From Aradus depressus (taxonomy: Eukaryota > Arthropoda > Insecta > Hemiptera > Aradidae), in contig OY759223.1 in NCBI GenBank assembly GCA_963662175.1, positions 24,591,460-24,655,459 of the forward strand: a DNA stretch of 64,000 nucleotides. Direction: 5' to 3'. The stretch's first letter is position 1. Every line of letters begins with the position of its first letter. This document shows, in pieces, positions 53,531 to 63,516 of this stretch. The position numbers and the translations under genes were made by a program. The notes beneath the pieces were generated by a model. The model did not search any database. It worked only from the letters and a program-made list of their open reading frames with translations, and was not told where the DNA came from.

Positions 53531-53876
53531 GGGCGCCGGTAGCTCAGTGGTACGCGTGCTTTATTTCTGAGCTCAAGAACGTGGGTTCGTGACCCGACCG
53601 AAGCCCTTAGTTTATTTTATCTGGGAGGTAAAAATAAACTTAAGCACGCCGTCCTTCGGATGAGATGTTAAGCGATGGTCCCGAGCCTATACGATGTCAG
53701 GTACTCGTTAAAGACCCCTATCCTAGGTGAATAAAAATTTAGGGTAGGCAAAATACAGGACTCCCACAGTAGAGTCGGGCTCTCGTCCACCAGAGTGAAG
53801 AAAGAGCGCTCTGGTAGTAGGCGATATGACCTCGTAGTTAAAGCCCGGGCATGAGTCATAAAACCAAAACCAAACC
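53531..53876 (+). mobile_element. SINE-A, full length, 13-bp target duplication
   Basis: Head GGGCGCCGGTAGCTCAGTGG, B box GGTTCGTGACC, tail altered to CCAAAACCAAACC. The duplication TATAGATTGATGT is at 53516-53528 and 53877-53889. Its 5' flank is the one carried by the 32.4-kb copy. Confidence 0.96.
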
Positions 53877-54012
53877 TATAGATTGATGTTTCCTTTTATG
53901 GGGCGCTCAACTACGAGGGTTATTAGCGCCGAGAATTGCAACTATCTAGCCCTTTATACTTATCCTCATATGAATTATTACAGATAAACCCAAATCACCA
54001 CAGTATAGGTTA

Positions 54013-54780
54013 AGGGGGCTCCACACGCAACGGAAAAACCGAAGGCATACCTCAAGGCGCCGGGCCTTAAGGCACTCCAGTTTGTGTGCAATGGCGTCAA
54101 CAGATGATGCTCTTGCTATTGTTGGTTTATTGTTAGCTATCAAAAGTAATAAAAAAATATATTGGAGCGAGATGGTCGAGGAGTTTCTTGATCATTCAAA
54201 AAACGTAAGTGTTCAAAATACCACAATTTTGGCTGGTATACCTCGTCTGCAGCACTGCCTGTTCTTATGGATTCTTTGATCTTTTTTAATTCTTTCCGAT
54301 AACTGCTACGCATATTATTAATTTTTTTAACTACACAGTCTTTGTTGACTAGAGGCTCCACTTCTTTCATTTTTTCCAGCAAAATTTGGTAAGCAGCTTC
54401 CTTTTTTGTCCGGTCATGGTAATCTTTTGATATAGTTTGCCACAAGCACGGCAAATCTCTTAACAGAGCTATCAATTCCTCTTGATTTTGTTTTCCACGG
54501 GCCATGATTTTACGTTAAATCTGGATTTAATCAAACACGTCCTCTTCTAAACACAACTAGACTACAACTGAATCGCCTCGAGGCCTACCTCCCACCCCTC
54601 CACACGGTCCGATCGGCCTTGAGGCAAAACGAATGAGATTTTGTATTGAAATTTCCGGCCTCCAGACGTAAGATCCGCAGGAATACCTCAACAGAATTCT
54701 CCCTCCAACATAGAGGTTCGCCTCAAGGCCCGGCGCCTTGAGGCATGCCTTCGGTTTTTCCGTTGCGTGTGGAGCCCCCT
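54013..54780. mobile_element. PIF/Harbinger-type element, 768 bp
   Basis: Perfect 35-bp inverted repeats starting AGGGGGCTCCACACGCAACG, imperfect to about 64 bp, with a GCGCCGGGCC-centred palindromic subterminal block. The 3-bp target TTA is at 54010-54012 and 54781-54783. It carries a MADF ORF on the minus strand and a possible transposase N-terminus on the plus strand (54082: MASTDDALAIVGLLLAIKS). The catalytic region is deleted. Confidence 0.92.
54140..54505 (-). CDS. MADF-domain DNA-binding protein of a PIF/Harbinger element
   Basis: 121 codons from the ATG at 54503-54505: ELIALLRDLPCLWQTISKDY, HDRTKKEAAYQILLEKMKEV, KINNMRSSYRKELKKIKESI, VYQPKLWYFEHLRFL. This is a MADF (Myb/SANT-like) domain, residues ~8-105, with the LW, LR..Y..E..K and K.WYF hallmarks. 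PIF/Harbinger transposons encode such a protein beside the transposase; it helps transposase bind DNA in the nucleus. The domain is whole and the frame open, but the last ~15 residues (FFYYF) come from T-rich sequence and the original C-terminus may be lost. Not expected to act without a transposase elsewhere. Confidence 0.85.
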   Translation of the reverse strand: MARGKQNQEELIALLRDLPCLWQTISKDYHDRTKKEAAYQILLEKMKEVEPLVNKDCVVKKINNMRSSYRKELKKIKESIRTGSAADEVYQPKLWYFEHLRFLNDQETPRPSRSNIFFYYF

Positions 54781-55154
54781 TTAGGTTAGGTTAGGTTTTA
54801 TGACTCATGCCCGGGCTTTAACTACGAGGTCATATCGCCTACTACCAGAGCGCTCTTTCGTCACTCTGGTGGACATGAGCCCGACTCTACTGTGGGAGTC
54901 CTAAATTTTGCCTACCCTAAATTTTTATTCATCTAGGGTAGGGGTCTTTAACGAGTACCTGACATCGTACAGGCTCGGGACCATCGCTTAACGTCCCATC
55001 CGAAGGACAGCGTGCTTAAGTTTATTTTACCTCCCAGATAAAATAAACTAAGGGCCTCGGTCGGGTTACGAACCCACGACCTTGAGCTCAGAAGTCAAGC
55101 ACGCATACCACTGAGCTACCGGCGCCCTCGATAAACCCATATCACCACAGTATA

Positions 55155-55807
55155 TATTAAATTCTAATTTATAAAATAGGTTATAGTTTTTTTTTTTTTT
55201 TAATATTTTTTTTCTTATCATTATTTTTTTATTTTTTTTTATTATTTTCTCATTTTTTCTATTATACCTACTTTTAAATTATATTATAGAAGTATTTTTT
55301 TGTTACTTGTCCTGTTTGGGATGTCCTCTTCTTTTTTCCAAATCCTCCTCTATGTTCTATCTTCACTACTTCTATTTCTTCTTTGCTTCGAGATCTCCTT
55401 GACTCATGCTGAAGATACGGATGAACAGAGACTTACTTCTTGAGAACAAACAGCTTCCGGGACAGACTCACATGGACACTCTGGGACAGACGGCCGTGCA
55501 CACCTCGTAGAGCTAGACCAGTTCTCCCCCCTCCCCTCACATTATTTAATGTTTTTTTTTTTTTTCTTATTTAAAAATAATTAAGTACCCCTAATTTCAG
55601 ACCGTTACAATATATATATTTCCCCCTATGCCTGCACATAATTATCTATTCCCTGAGACTCGTCAGAATAATGACATTAGATTATTTGCTTAAAATTAAA
55701 AAAAATTTCCCCTCGTATAGAATAAGAGCGACCGGATTCCTCAAGGTCAAGTACCTACAAAAAGCGTTTTTGGATGTCAATGGTGGACTCCAAATACATT
55801 ATAGATA
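55155..55807. other. No feature recognised
   Basis: T-rich at 55180-55270. A 95-codon frame at 55671-55958 runs into the next MITE and is taken as chance. Confidence 0.4.
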
Positions 55808-56058
55808 TGAGTGTGTGAGATGCAAAACTCGCTCGTTACACATTAGCCGAATATTGAGAAAATGCAAAAAACATGCATGGAACGAACCAGTTTTGATACT
55901 AACTGCAATTTTCAGTCACCTAAAACCATTGGAAAGAACAAGTTTTGATACAATCTGATGTTTTAGTCTTATAAAGCGCCAAAACATCTTTTAGAATCTG
56001 CTGTCATTTCAATTTTTTCAATTATTGTAACGAGCGAGTTTTGCATCTCACACACTCA
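55808..56058. mobile_element. MITE with 32-bp inverted repeats
   Basis: Ends TGAGTGTGTGAGATGCAAAA... and exact complement, TA on each side (55806-55807, 56059-56060). The interior has a tandem-like pair CAGTTTTGATACTAACTGC / CAAGTTTTGATACAATCTG. Tc1/mariner-like by target. Confidence 0.88.
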
Positions 56059-56064
56059 TATATA

Positions 56065-56640
56065 TATTAAATATATTCGTGGGTAAGGGCTGATTAAGTG
56101 TTTAATGGTGGTTAAGGTTTGGACCATCGTCCTGTACTGCTGTGATAGGCGAGAGAGGTACCTGCTCAACGGATGACGTCACTACCTTTTCTAGTACAGG
56201 CAAAGCCTATCTTCTGCTTTATGGGAAAGTTCCATAATTGATCAGTTCGGTTTAGGATGTGAATGTTAGAAGACATAATTTTGTCCTGAATAAACACAAA
56301 CTCAATTTATGACAAAAAAAAATCAATTCAGAGGAAAAGCCAACAAAAAAAAAACTGAGAAGAGGTAGATTTAAATGTAGACTTGGAAAAGAGCGGTGGT
56401 AGTGAATCGTGGAAAATCGGATAAAGAACTTGTTTGGTTAGAGTAGGTGGAGGTAAAAAGAAGGAATTGGGGCGAGGATAAATAAAGTAGAATAAAGATG
56501 GATGAGATAGGAACAACTGGAACAGAACTCTATCTTTCTTTTCAACTTGAGGGGAACCCTAGTTACTAACCGTTCTGAAACTGTCACTAGAACCTTTCAC
56601 AAAATTAGCCGAAAAAGGACAAAATATGGGATGTGGTCAA
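56065..56640. other. No gene; 24-bp direct repeat
   Basis: TGGAGGTAAAAAGAAGGAAT+TGGG at about 56449 recurs at about 56836, bracketing the Penelope-like relic. Otherwise unclassified. Confidence 0.5.
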
Positions 56641-56661
56641 AACCTGTCTTTCTCATATTAA

Positions 56662-56815
56662 CAACAACAAAAGACCAAACAAAAACTGAAAAAAAAAAGT
56701 GGAGTTTACCAGCAGGAATGAAATTCTTGCAATTTAGTTTATGTAGGTCAAACTGGAAGACTATTTAAAAACAGAGTAAATGAACACATATCAGAAATAG
56801 GAGGGTTAAACATAA
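56662..56815 (+). pseudogene. Penelope-like GIY-YIG endonuclease relic
   Basis: TTTKDQTKTEKKK, then SGVYQQE stop NSCNLVYVGQTGRLFKNRVN, EHISEIGG. GVY...YVGQTGR.F..R..EH is the endonuclease core, as at 3.6 kb; the first CxxC cysteine is replaced by a stop region. It is flanked by the 24-bp direct repeat described for 56449. Confidence 0.82.
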
Positions 56816-57470
56816 TATGCGATGTGACGACTGGAGTGGAGGTAAAAAGAAGGAATTGGGTGAAAACGACAAAACAAACACCATTTTGACATAAATACAG
56901 GCATACTCTCACTGCTAGTAGTACTTCTCATGTCCTCCGCACATATGAAGCTTCTCTTTCTTTCAAATAGTTTTTTTTCTCACTAATAATTATTTTTTAT
57001 ATAGTATCTCTTTTCATTATTGCCACAATTTGCTTAAGCTGAACTTCAAAAGCATTCATCTCTCTATGTGGGGTGCAGAGCTCTCACCCCCCTTTCCCCC
57101 CTCCCGCTTTAACACTACGTCCAAGGCAAGTACATTTTATGGCAATTTTTTCTTTACAATCTCTACAAAGGTACATTACTCAACTCACTGGAACAACTGG
57201 AAATAAACAGAGCACTACCAAAAGGAAATTGTATGAACGATCAGACCAATCTCAAATACTCACCCCTTTTATCCCCGATAATATAGTCCTCCAGTCTCTG
57301 TGTATACGTACTTTCTTTCTCAAAAACTGCGTATTTTTATTCATGTAGGTATTTATTTTTGTCTTCTATCACAAAATTTTATTTTTAATGTTTTCCATGT
57401 TTTTAAGACTTCACTGTACAAGAGGAGTAGGGAAAAAAAACGTGGGTGCTGGAGCAAGGACAGTTTGGAA
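56816..57470. other. No feature recognised
   Basis: Overlapping opposite frames at 57300-57674 share AT-rich sequence; no domains. Confidence 0.35.
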
Positions 57471-57477
57471 TATAAAC

Positions 57478-57697
57478 ATGTTGAACTTCCATTTGTTAAA
57501 TCATGGCTGAAGATGGTAGAAATACCGAAAGTACTCGTATTTTTTATATACCTATTTTGTGAAAAAAATAAAGAAAACGTATGTTTAAAAAAAAAATATA
57601 TATTGTCTATTTCACAAATAATATATAATATGGGAGTACTTTCGGTATTGCCACCATCTTCAGCCACGACTTAACAAATACTAAATTGAAGTTCAAC
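57478..57697. repeat. R2 palindrome
   Basis: GTTGAACTTCCATTTGTTAA, GGCTGAAGATGGTAGAAATA, CCGAAAGTACTCGT on the left; GGGAGTACTTTCGGTATTGC, CACCATCTTCAGCCACGAC, TAAATTGAAGTTCAAC on the right. Arms of ~60 bp with more divergence than at 31.7 kb. Confidence 0.9.
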
Positions 57698-57714
57698 TAG
57701 GTAGTTTACAATCC

Positions 57715-58010
57715 AAGAGGTAGGTAGGTATCCTTTTTCAGCCCCTACGGGGTTTTCCTATCCTAGTTGGAGTCGACCCCCAGCTTGCTTCAGCTCAAAC
57801 AAAGCCAAACCGGCTTGACATTGAACAGCCGATCTTGGCAAGGTTTGTCCCAGGAATGACCGGGTCCCGCAAAACAACTCCACCCTGACCTGGTCGTATA
57901 GCAGACGATGTGCAGTATTGATGCCCCCCACATGAACAGTTTAGGTTGTCCCTGGAGTTAAAATCTCCGTGACCTCGGACGTCCGGAACAAATGCGCACA
58001 TCGTTCATCC
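57715..58010 (-). mobile_element. Probable LINE 3' region with (CTAC)n tail
   Basis: Minus strand, GC-richer: ATCGGCTGTTCAATGTCAAG, GACTCCAACTAGGATAGG, CCCCGTAGGGGCTGAAAAAG, then (CTAC)n. A GC-rich 3' region ending in a short tandem tail is what LINE ends look like here (compare 12.3 kb). No coding domain recognised. Confidence 0.5.
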
Positions 58011-58118
58011 ATCCAAACTTTGTGACCAACATTGTTGCCATTTTTCCACTATCCATTTCTGGGCAATGTCCTGTTGAACTCTCAACACCTTCACTACACT
58101 CATGTCATTATAGGGCCC

Positions 58119-58147
58119 TCATGAAGAAAACAAAGTTACCAAAACGT
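58119..58147 (+). other. Hairpin-type motif, weak
   Basis: CTCATGAAGAAAACAAAGTT, ACCAAAACGTTAGCC: same TGAAGA ... AAAACG layout as the motif in R1 and R2 but with a poor stem. Confidence 0.35.
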
Positions 58148-58464
58148 TAGCCAAATAATGATTTTTTTATTTACATGACAGAACTTTGATTTCCCTTAAC
58201 ATTGTAAATCAACAAAAATATATAAATAAACAAACAAGGTAAATATAATAAATCCACTTGGTCCTTGCCATTCTTTAAGCATTATTTTTTCTCTCTTGGA
58301 ATTGCCCTCAGTTTATGTCGAGAAAATAATCCGTTTTTTTGTTAACCTGACACAAGAAGAATAGCTCCTATTAATCGTACATATCTCGCAGATTAATCTT
58401 TTCACGTCTCTAATCTACTCAGCCGCCACTGTGTAGATTAAAATCATTATTATATTATTTAGTT

Positions 58465-58740
58465 TTAGTTTCCCCAACTATACAAGTATAGGGGAAGTTA
58501 TGTAATCGGCCAAAAATTCGATGCGAAGTTTTCAACGAAATTTTATGTTTTTCAACATATAGATTCCAAATATGGATAAAAAATTCTGTGTGTATGGACT
58601 CGATAACTCCCGATAGAATGAATATATTAACAAAAAAATTTTAATGTGAACCCAGTACCCTCTAGCGACATCTATTGTTTTTCAGCTAAATCGAGCAAAA
58701 GGGAGGGGGAATTAGGGTTTCTTAGATATTATCTAATAAC
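58465..58740 (+). repeat. R4 repeat, 5' and middle parts
   Basis: CCCCAACTATACAAGTATAG, CAAAAATTCGATGCGAAGTT, GATAACTCCCGATAGAATGA, TTTTTCAGCTAAATCGAGC, AGGGAGGGGGAATTAGGG. A reference copy for the R4 5' end. Confidence 0.88.
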
Positions 58741-58799
58741 TGAAATATAATTAATTGTGCTGGTGACTCTCAGATGAACGCTAGATCTACTCACTGTTG

Positions 58800-58992
58800 A
58801 GGGCGCAGGTTTCTCAGAGGCAGCGTGCTAGTCTACTGAGCTGAAGATCGCGGGGTCGAAACTCGGCTGAGGCTCTTTGGTTTTTTTGTCTGAGAGGTGG
58901 AAAAACCTGGATAGACAAAATTTAGGACTCCCATAGTAGAGTCTAACACATGTCCACCAGAGCGACGACAGAGCGCTCTGGTAGTAGCAGTC
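58800..58992 (+). mobile_element. SINE-A, diverged older type
   Basis: GAGGGCGCAGGTTTCTCAGA, CTGAGCTGAAGATCGCGGGG, TCTGAGAGGTGGAAAAACCT, GAGCGCTCTGGTAGTAG. The middle body is deleted. Confidence 0.85.
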
Positions 58993-59034
58993 GAATTGTA
59001 TAGAATCCCTTTCAACTTGAATCAAATATTTTAG

Positions 59035-59356
59035 TTAGTTATTATGACTCATGCCCGGGCTTTAACTACGAAGTCATATCGCCTTCTACCAGAGCGCTCT
59101 TTCGTCACTCTGATGACCCGACTCTACTGTGGGAGTCCTAAATTTTGCCTATCCTAAATTTTCTTCACCTAGGGTAGGGATCTTTAACGAGTACTTGACA
59201 TCGTGCAGGCTCGAGACCATCTCTTAACGTCCCATCCGAAGGAAGTTTATTTTACAACCCAGATAAAATAAACTAAGGGTCTCGGCTAGGTTTCGAACCG
59301 ACGATCTTGAGCTCAGAAGGCAAGCACGCATACCACTGAGCTACCGGCGCTCTCTC
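59035..59356 (-). mobile_element. SINE-A, second subfamily
   Basis: TTAGTTATTATGACTCATGC, CATCGTGCAGGCTCGAGACC, CGGCTAGGTTTCGAACCGAC, GAGCTACCGGCGCTCTC. Confidence 0.92.
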
Positions 59357-59433
59357 AAATATTTTATGACCAGGAAATATTACCAATATGATATATTGGT
59401 ATATTATATATTATATAATAAACGAGCGATAAG

Positions 59434-59713
59434 GGGGCGCCGGTGGCGTGCTTGCTTACTTAGTTTTTGTGACTGGGAAGTGATAAAACCTGGAGCACGC
59501 CATCCTTCGGATAGAACGTTAAGCGATTGTGCTTAGCCTGTATGATTGAGGAACTAGTTAAAGACCCATATCCCAGGTGAATAAAAATTTATGGTAGACA
59601 AAATTTGGAACTTCTAGACTTGGCTCATGTCCACCAGAGCGACAAAAGAGAGCTCTGGTAGTAGGCGATATGACCCCGTAGTTAAAGCCCGGGCATGAAT
59701 CATAATAACTAAC
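59434..59713 (+). mobile_element. SINE-A, second subfamily, head deleted
   Basis: GGGGGCGCCGGTGGCGTGCT, then a jump over the B box to GTGACTGGGAAGTGATAAAA, GCACGCCATCCTTCGGATAG, CCCGGGCATGAATCATAATA, ACTAACC. It faces the copy at 59035 head to head, 77 bp apart. Confidence 0.9.
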
Positions 59714-59897
59714 CAATCGAAAATGAAGAGAAATTACATATATAAAATAGACAGTTTTATTGTAAAAGTAAATTGTAAAATGATTATTTATTTTTATGAT
59801 TTTTACATTTCAAAGTGCCCTGAGCATGTTCGCAATGATGTTTGTCACGGTGTGTGTGTGATTGAAAATATGAAATAGGATTTTTTGTACTCAAATG

Positions 59898-60160
59898 TAA
59901 AAAAAGAAGAAGAAGAGTTTATTATAACAGTCGTATTTACAGAGGTACAATTATGCAATAAGGTTCCTTAACCATTACCCTTATACACTAAATACAAATC
60001 AAATATAATCAGTTAAATTAAAAACATTGCTACTGCTTATTTTTAATTTAACTGATCATTTTTGATTTGTATTTAGTGTATAAGGGTAATGGTTAAGGAA
60101 CCTTATTGTATAATTGTACCTCTGTATATGCGACTGTTATTATAAACTCTTCTTCTTCTT
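59898..60160. repeat. Palindrome of two LINE 3' ends
   Basis: Arms of ~117 bp: GAAGAAGAAGAGTTTATTAT, GAGGTACAATTATGCAATAA, GGTTCCTTAACCATTACCC and the complement, around a 15-base loop (CATTGCTACTGCTTA). The right arm matches the 3' end of the LINE that follows (GGTTAAGGAACCTTATTGTA at 60557), so each arm is a LINE 3' terminus in opposite orientation. Confidence 0.92.
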
Positions 60161-61335
60161 GAGACCTTGAGAACTCTTCAAGTGGCCCAAAACAAATGCC
60201 TTAGATTGGTTGGTAGCTACTTGAGGGATACCTCCATCCTCCAAATCCATGAAGACCTAAATGTTGAGCTCCTACTGGACTACAAAATAAATTTCAATAA
60301 AAACTTTACGTAAGTGTGACACAAATCAAAACGTTTTGATAAAGAAAATAGGGAAAACTCAGGGAGGGAAACACAAAAGTATCCGTTCACGATTTTAAAT
60401 TATAATCTCAGTTTTTGAATGTTTATTTTCTATTCATTTCAGTTAACTTTTTTTTTTTTTTTTTCTTCAAGTTTTTTTAAAATTTTCTCTTAAGCAGTAG
60501 CATTGTTTTTAATTAACTGATTATTTTTGATTTGTATTCATTGTATAAGGGTAATGGTTAAGGAACCTTATTGTATAATAGGGTGGAACGAAAAAATCAC
60601 CTTTTGATTTTTAATTTGGAATAGCGCGGAAAAGTTGCCTTTTAGTGTAGATAAGATAAATTAAAAATATGAAAAATATTGGAGTACGTCTTGAGGTGCC
60701 GCAAGGTCCTTAAAGTTTCATAAAAACAAACTTTTTTGGAACTTTTTCAAAGATTTTTGCGTGTCTCGATTATGTGATTTTTAATTTGGAATAGCGCGTA
60801 AAAGTTGCCTTTTAGTGTAGATAAGATAAATTAAAAATATGAAAAATATTGGAGTAGGTCTTGAGGTGCCGCAAGGACCAGTTTAATGTGGCAATGAAGT
60901 AGAAACAAACATTTTGCAGCTGTAACATTTGTAATCATTAAGGACACAGAAGTAAGAAATACAAAGTTTGACATTACAAAATATTTTTTTATTTTTATTA
61001 TATTTTATAATTAATAATTTTTTCCAATTCTAATGCTTATATATGTATTTAAAACCATCTTTTGTAACATTATATGTACGAGAAATTCATAAAAAATAAT
61101 TTATCAAAGTTTAAAATTTTTCAATTTTTTTTACAAACTTTAAGCTCTTTGCGGCACCTCAAGATGTTGTAATATTGCAACCAATTTTTTTTTTATTCTT
61201 TTTGAACATAAAAGGCAACTTTTTTCCACTATTACCAAACTAATAACAAAAAAAAATTTTAAAAGGCCATTTTCGTTCCACCCTATTGTATAATTGTACC
61301 TCTGTACTTGCGACTGTTATAATAAACCTCTTCTT
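60158..61335 (+). pseudogene. LINE fragment with 3' end, split by a DNA transposon
   Basis: LETLRTLQVAQNKCLRLVGS, YLRDTSILQIHEDLNVELLL, DYKINFN, stop at 60311-60313. (R.LQ..QNK.LR...)(IH.DLNV..L) is the block just after the reverse transcriptase in Jockey-group LINEs. A 3' region runs to GGTTAAGGAACCTTATTGTA, is cut by 60580-61284, and resumes to AATAAACCTCTTCTTCTTG. The tail is (CTT)n. It lies immediately after another LINE end (60160). Confidence 0.78.
60580..61284. mobile_element. DNA transposon, 10-bp duplication, unassigned
   Basis: Inverted ends AGGGTGGAACGAAAA / TTTTCGTTCCACCCT. The target duplication ATTGTATAAT is at 60570-60579 and 61285-61294, confirmed by the uninterrupted LINE ends at 59.9-60.1 kb. 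A ~108-bp segment (GATTTTTAATTTGGAATAGC ... GGTGCCGCAAGG) is repeated in tandem at 60606 and 60776 and appears inverted, diverged, near the right end. A 9-11-bp target fits Mutator-like elements best. Confidence 0.85.
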
Positions 61336-61954
61336 CTTGTTCTTTTACATTTGAGCACATATTTCATATTTTCAATCACATACACTGTGATATAAACAAC
61401 ACCTTGACTACGGAACATTTTTTTTATGAATATTAAAAGACACAATAAAAAAAGGTAATTTTTTTATTATATATATATCAAGGTTTAAAAAAAAAAACAA
61501 GGGACATCAAAAAAAAAATGAAATCTAAAAAACAGCTGTGAAATAAATAGAGATGAGTCGAGAGCTAGCTTCTCTGGAAGAGTGCACATAAAGTTGAGAT
61601 GTTTGTTTTTAGTGAAGTTGAACAATTATATGAAAGTTGAGTTATCGAGGTCTAAATTGTGTTTAGAAACTTCAAAAGAAGGTACATTTGATCATTTATT
61701 CTCTTTATTTGCCCGAACAAAAAGAAAAAAATAAATAGTTTTAAGTATTTAGTTTTATGATTTTGTTCTTTTGGTTTTTTTTGTTTTGTTTGTTCAAATG
61801 TTTAGTTTTTTTTATTAAAAAAATGTAAATAAAGAAAATAACCCAATTATTTGTCCTTTTTAAAATTCTATTCTATTCATCTTCCTTGTTGGCCCAGTAA
61901 TATTATTTGAAAAACCTTAAGATTAGAATTAATATTATTTAAAATTATTAAAAA
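61336..61954. other. R5-like start, otherwise no feature
   Basis: 61336-61390 (TTTACATTTGAGCACATATT, TTTCAATCACATACACTGTG) mirrors 59855-59890 in reverse. The rest is AT-rich with poly(A) and poly(T) runs. Confidence 0.45.
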
Positions 61955-62080
61955 ACTGGCATCTCTCTATAAATCCAAGTGTAAAGTTTGTTAAATGAAA
62001 TTTTTTTGTTGTATACGTGTACTTTCTTAAAAATTTCACGTCATATATTATTGATTATATTTTTATTTATATATTTCTGC
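61955..62080 (+). repeat. R8 repeat, partial
   Basis: TAAATCCAAGTGTAAAGTTT, CGTGTACTTTCTTAAAAATT, TCACGTCATATATTATTGAT. Confidence 0.6.
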
Positions 62081-62279
62081 CATGTTGAGAACTACTGGTG
62101 GCTGTTAGAACCTTCTTCCATGAGGCTCAACGCTGACGTGGGCTCAATACTACCAACTGCTGCTGTAACGGCAAAAAAAAAATTCCCTACACAGTCCCTA
62201 GAGACCTATAGAACCTGATTCCACAGAAATCTCATTTTCGACTAAAGTGGCGCTTAGAACCTTTTTCGCGTCAACCACT

Positions 62280-62600
62280 CAATTATCACAACACATCGTA
62301 ACAGACATCATCGCGAACATGCTCAGAGGACTTTGAAAATGTACAATAAGTTTATGTTGTCAATATTTCAAAGTAATGTTCAAATTGTAAGTTTAGCAAA
62401 AATTTTAAAAATATCATTATTTTTAAAAAGGATAACAAAAAAAAGAGAAAAAAAAGTGAAGTGGCCATTACAGGATTTTCTCATTCTCCATCCCTCTTCG
62501 TCCTCTCAAATCAATTTCATACTGGTACTACTGTATATAAGAAAGTCACTCTCAGATATACACTGTACAATTAAACAAAGAAACCCGCTGACGCCATAAC
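62280..62600 (+). repeat. R5 scrap and R6 repeat
   Basis: 62300-62345 (CAGACATCATCGCGAACATG, CTCAGAGGACTTTGAAAATG) is R5-like. 62462-62600 (GTGGCCATTACAGGATTTTC, CAATTTCATACTGGTACTAC, CACTGTACAATTAAACAAAG) is R6. Confidence 0.65.
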
Positions 62601-63004
62601 TTCCTTAAGATGTTTTTATACTCAGTAATGCCAGTTTGAAATTAATTTGAGAGGGATGTGCGAGAAGGAGTGATGTGTAAAATTGTGGCTGGTGTAATAA
62701 ATGTCTTGTAATGGCAATATGACATTTTTTTCTCATATTACAGAACACCATCCATGCTGTTTGTTGTAATATAGCTAAATTATCCACTTATTCTCATAAT
62801 AACATCCCCAGGCAAGAAACGAATTACACCGCCTCCCGTTTTTCGTTTGATACAAAAACCCAAAGGGTCATTTCTTGTTGGTGAACGGTCGTATGACTAC
62901 ACAGCACTTCAAACTTGATTTTCTGACAACATACAGGATTAGAACCTGAAAAAGAGCTAGACGATGCGTGGGTTTTATGTTACATTTCACCGCTACCCTC
63001 ATTG
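62601..63004. other. No feature recognised
   Basis: Unclassified, no protein-like frame. Confidence 0.35.
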
Positions 63005-63215
63005 TTATCTAATCGATCAAAAATTCGATGCGAAGTTTTCAATGGAATTTCATGTTTTCCGACCTTCAGATTTCAAATATATAAAGAAAAATGTGTGTGT
63101 TAACAGGGAGGAGCCTTAACAAAAAAATTCTAATAACTCCCGTTGTAGTGAATGTATTAACACGAAATTTCATATATACATTTATAATCCTCTTAGAACG
63201 ATACCTATGGTTCGG
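63005..63215 (+). repeat. R4 repeat, 5' and middle parts
   Basis: CAAAAATTCGATGCGAAGTT, TTCCGACCTTCAGATTTC, AACAGGGAGGAGCCTTAACA, AATAACTCCCGTTGTAGTGA. Confidence 0.82.
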
Positions 63216-63516
63216 TTTATCACTTAGGATGCGTAAATCTTAAACAAAATGAAAAGAAGGTGATAGTTGACAGCAAAAAAAATTCGGTGGATATGTAACA
63301 TCTGTGATAGGTCTGAGCAGGGTGTTTTAATAAATGTTGTAACAAAATTATGGATGAGAGTATCTAACTTATGAAATGAACTCGTGGACCTCAAAAATAT
63401 TATTAAGAATAATTCGTATGAGTGCTGTGACTGTTTGAATCATCTACTATTTCTACGGAAATATATAAGTTGAGTGAAAACCAACTTTCCTTACAAAACC
63501 AGATGCTTTCCCTGGC

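Larger units (their letters stand above)
54008..55129 (-). mobile_element. SINE-A, 25-bp target duplication, split by a Harbinger
   Basis: Target GATAAACCCAAATCACCACA+GTATA at 53983-54007, repeated with one change at 55130-55154. The SINE tail starts GG at 54008, is interrupted inside the TTAGG repeat by 54013-54780, and continues GGTTAGGTTAGGTTTTATG (54784 on) to the head CCGGCGCCCTC at 55129. Confidence 0.94.

Noticed and set aside
57300..57674. Overlapping 124- and 104-codon frames on opposite strands
   Set aside because: They read across an R2 palindrome and AT-rich sequence; neither shows a domain.
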